From assembly GCA_018658955.1 (NCBI GenBank), contig JABIPM010000029.1:1-21047 (forward strand): a stretch of DNA of 21,047 bases, in the 5' to 3' direction. The notes beneath the pieces were generated by a model. That model ran no database searches. It was not told the origin of the DNA and was given only the letters and a program-made list of their open reading frames with translations. Below, in pieces: positions 20,553 through 21,047 of this stretch (its first letter is position 1; each line of letters begins with the position of its first letter). A program made the translations under genes and the position numbers. This DNA is from Candidatus Woesearchaeota archaeon (GTDB taxonomy: Archaea; Nanobdellota; Nanobdellia; SCGC-AAA011-G17; UBA489).

Positions 20553-20572
20553 AACCTTTATCTAAAATAAAA

Positions 20573-21028
20573 ATGGCAAGATCATATTCAAGAAAGAAAG
20601 GTAAAAGTAATAGTACTAGACCTGTAAATATTGATAATTCTGAATGGACCAATAAAGATGCTAAACTGGTTAAACAAACTATTTTAGATTTAGCTAAAGA
20701 TGGAAAAAGTTCTAGTGAAATCGGGATGATTTTAAGAGATTCTTACGCTGTTCCAGATGTTAAAGCGTTATTAGGCGTAAAAGTTGGAAAAGTTTTAACT
20801 GAAGGCAAAATTACACATGAAGTTCCTGAAGATTTGTTAGCTTTAATTAGAAGAGATATTGCACTTGCAAAACACAGAGAAACAAACCATAAAGATATGA
20901 CTTCAAAAAGGGGTCAACAACTTACTCTTAGTAAAATTAACAGACTTGTAGGTTATTATAAATCTAAAGGCATTTTAGCTGAAGATTGGACTTACAATAG
21001 AGTAAAAGCAGTTCAGTGGATTGTTTAA
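20573..21028 (+). CDS. rps15: Ribosomal protein S15 (archaeal uS15)
   Basis: Binds 16S rRNA in the platform of the small subunit. The ATG at 20573 gives 151 residues, the archaeal length with the N-terminal extension absent from bacteria. MARSYSRKKGKS, then SEIGMILRDSYAVPDVKALLG, PEDLLALIRRD, KHRETNHKDMTSKRGQQLT and SKINRLVGYYKSKG, then DWTYNRVKA are all family hallmarks in the right order. An in-frame GTG at 20528 would add 15 residues that are not seen in the family and would read through the leader hairpin, so I reject it. No Shine-Dalgarno precedes the ATG. The gene ends 19 bases before the window edge. Confidence 0.96.
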   Translation: MARSYSRKKGKSNSTRPVNIDNSEWTNKDAKLVKQTILDLAKDGKSSSEIGMILRDSYAVPDVKALLGVKVGKVLTEGKITHEVPEDLLALIRRDIALAKHRETNHKDMTSKRGQQLTLSKINRLVGYYKSKGILAEDWTYNRVKAVQWIV

Positions 21029-21047
21029 TTCTTAATATACTTCGAAG

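Noticed and set aside
20528..20572. N-terminal extension of S15 from GTG at 20528
   Set aside because: The added residues are not found in the family and would require translating the leader hairpin; the ATG at 20573 gives the normal MARxYSR beginning.
20451..20572. Box C/D guide RNA in the tRNA-S15 gap
   Set aside because: No convincing C box (RUGAUGA) and D box (CUGA) pair at usable spacing.
1..21047. Mobile element, integrase, restriction or toxin-antitoxin system
   Set aside because: No transposase, integrase, methylase or toxin motif, and no terminal inverted repeats were found on either strand.

Overview
The window is a low-GC archaeal chromosome segment. The domain is clear from an uninterrupted set of archaeal/eukaryotic-type information genes: ribosomal proteins L44e, S27e and archaeal-type S15, aIF2-alpha, Nop10, a Gins51-type replication factor, archaeal SRP54 and FtsY, TruD, a PAC2-family protein, the KEOPS kinase Bud32 and a family-4 uracil-DNA glycosylase. 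Compact proteins, overlapping genes, interlocked stop codons and many unrecognised secreted proteins suggest a DPANN-type lineage (Pacearchaeota/Woesearchaeota-like). That placement is an inference; the window holds no rRNA.

Layout. (1) 1-1193: two divergently transcribed genes for related small membrane proteins; the left one runs off the window. (2) 1254-5900: a rightward cassette of four envelope proteins: a pilin-signal protein with repeated beta domains, a three-TM protein with a large outer domain, and two lipoproteins. (3) 5931-6491: family-4 UDG. (4) 9683 down to 6488, leftward: Gins51, L44e, [an opposite-strand two-TM gene], S27e, aIF2-alpha, Nop10, PAC2. This is a well-known archaeal replication/translation/ribosome-biogenesis neighbourhood, here split by the small membrane gene. 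(5) 9771-10688: TruD. (6) 10731-13658: a large Ig-like surface protein coupled to a type-I membrane protein. (7) 13706-14824: FtsY. (8) 14874-18102: four anchored or secreted proteins, ending in a canonical class III (type IV pilin) signal protein. (9) 18153-19511: SRP54. (10) 19579-21028: a 33-residue zinc-ribbon protein, Bud32, tRNA-Gln(UUG) and S15. No gene-free stretch exceeds 300 bases; the longest gaps are 396-545 and 20451-20572.

How they work together. About half of the coding capacity is secreted or membrane protein. The two core GTPases of co-translational membrane targeting, FtsY and SRP54, bracket one of the secreted-protein clusters. Two proteins carry KKGQ/KRGQ prepilin-peptidase motifs, so a pilus-like or pseudopilin-anchored surface structure is plausible. 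Its ATPase, platform protein and peptidase would have to lie elsewhere.

Promoters are unusually uniform. A TATA-like box (TTTATAA or TTTAAAT) is centred about 26 bases upstream of the start codon in roughly ten cases, which points to leaderless mRNAs. Genes inside operons instead use AGGTG/GAGGT ribosome binding sites. This rule was used to choose several start codons. The notable exception is S15, whose likely promoter leaves a leader of about 74 bases with a perfect hairpin.
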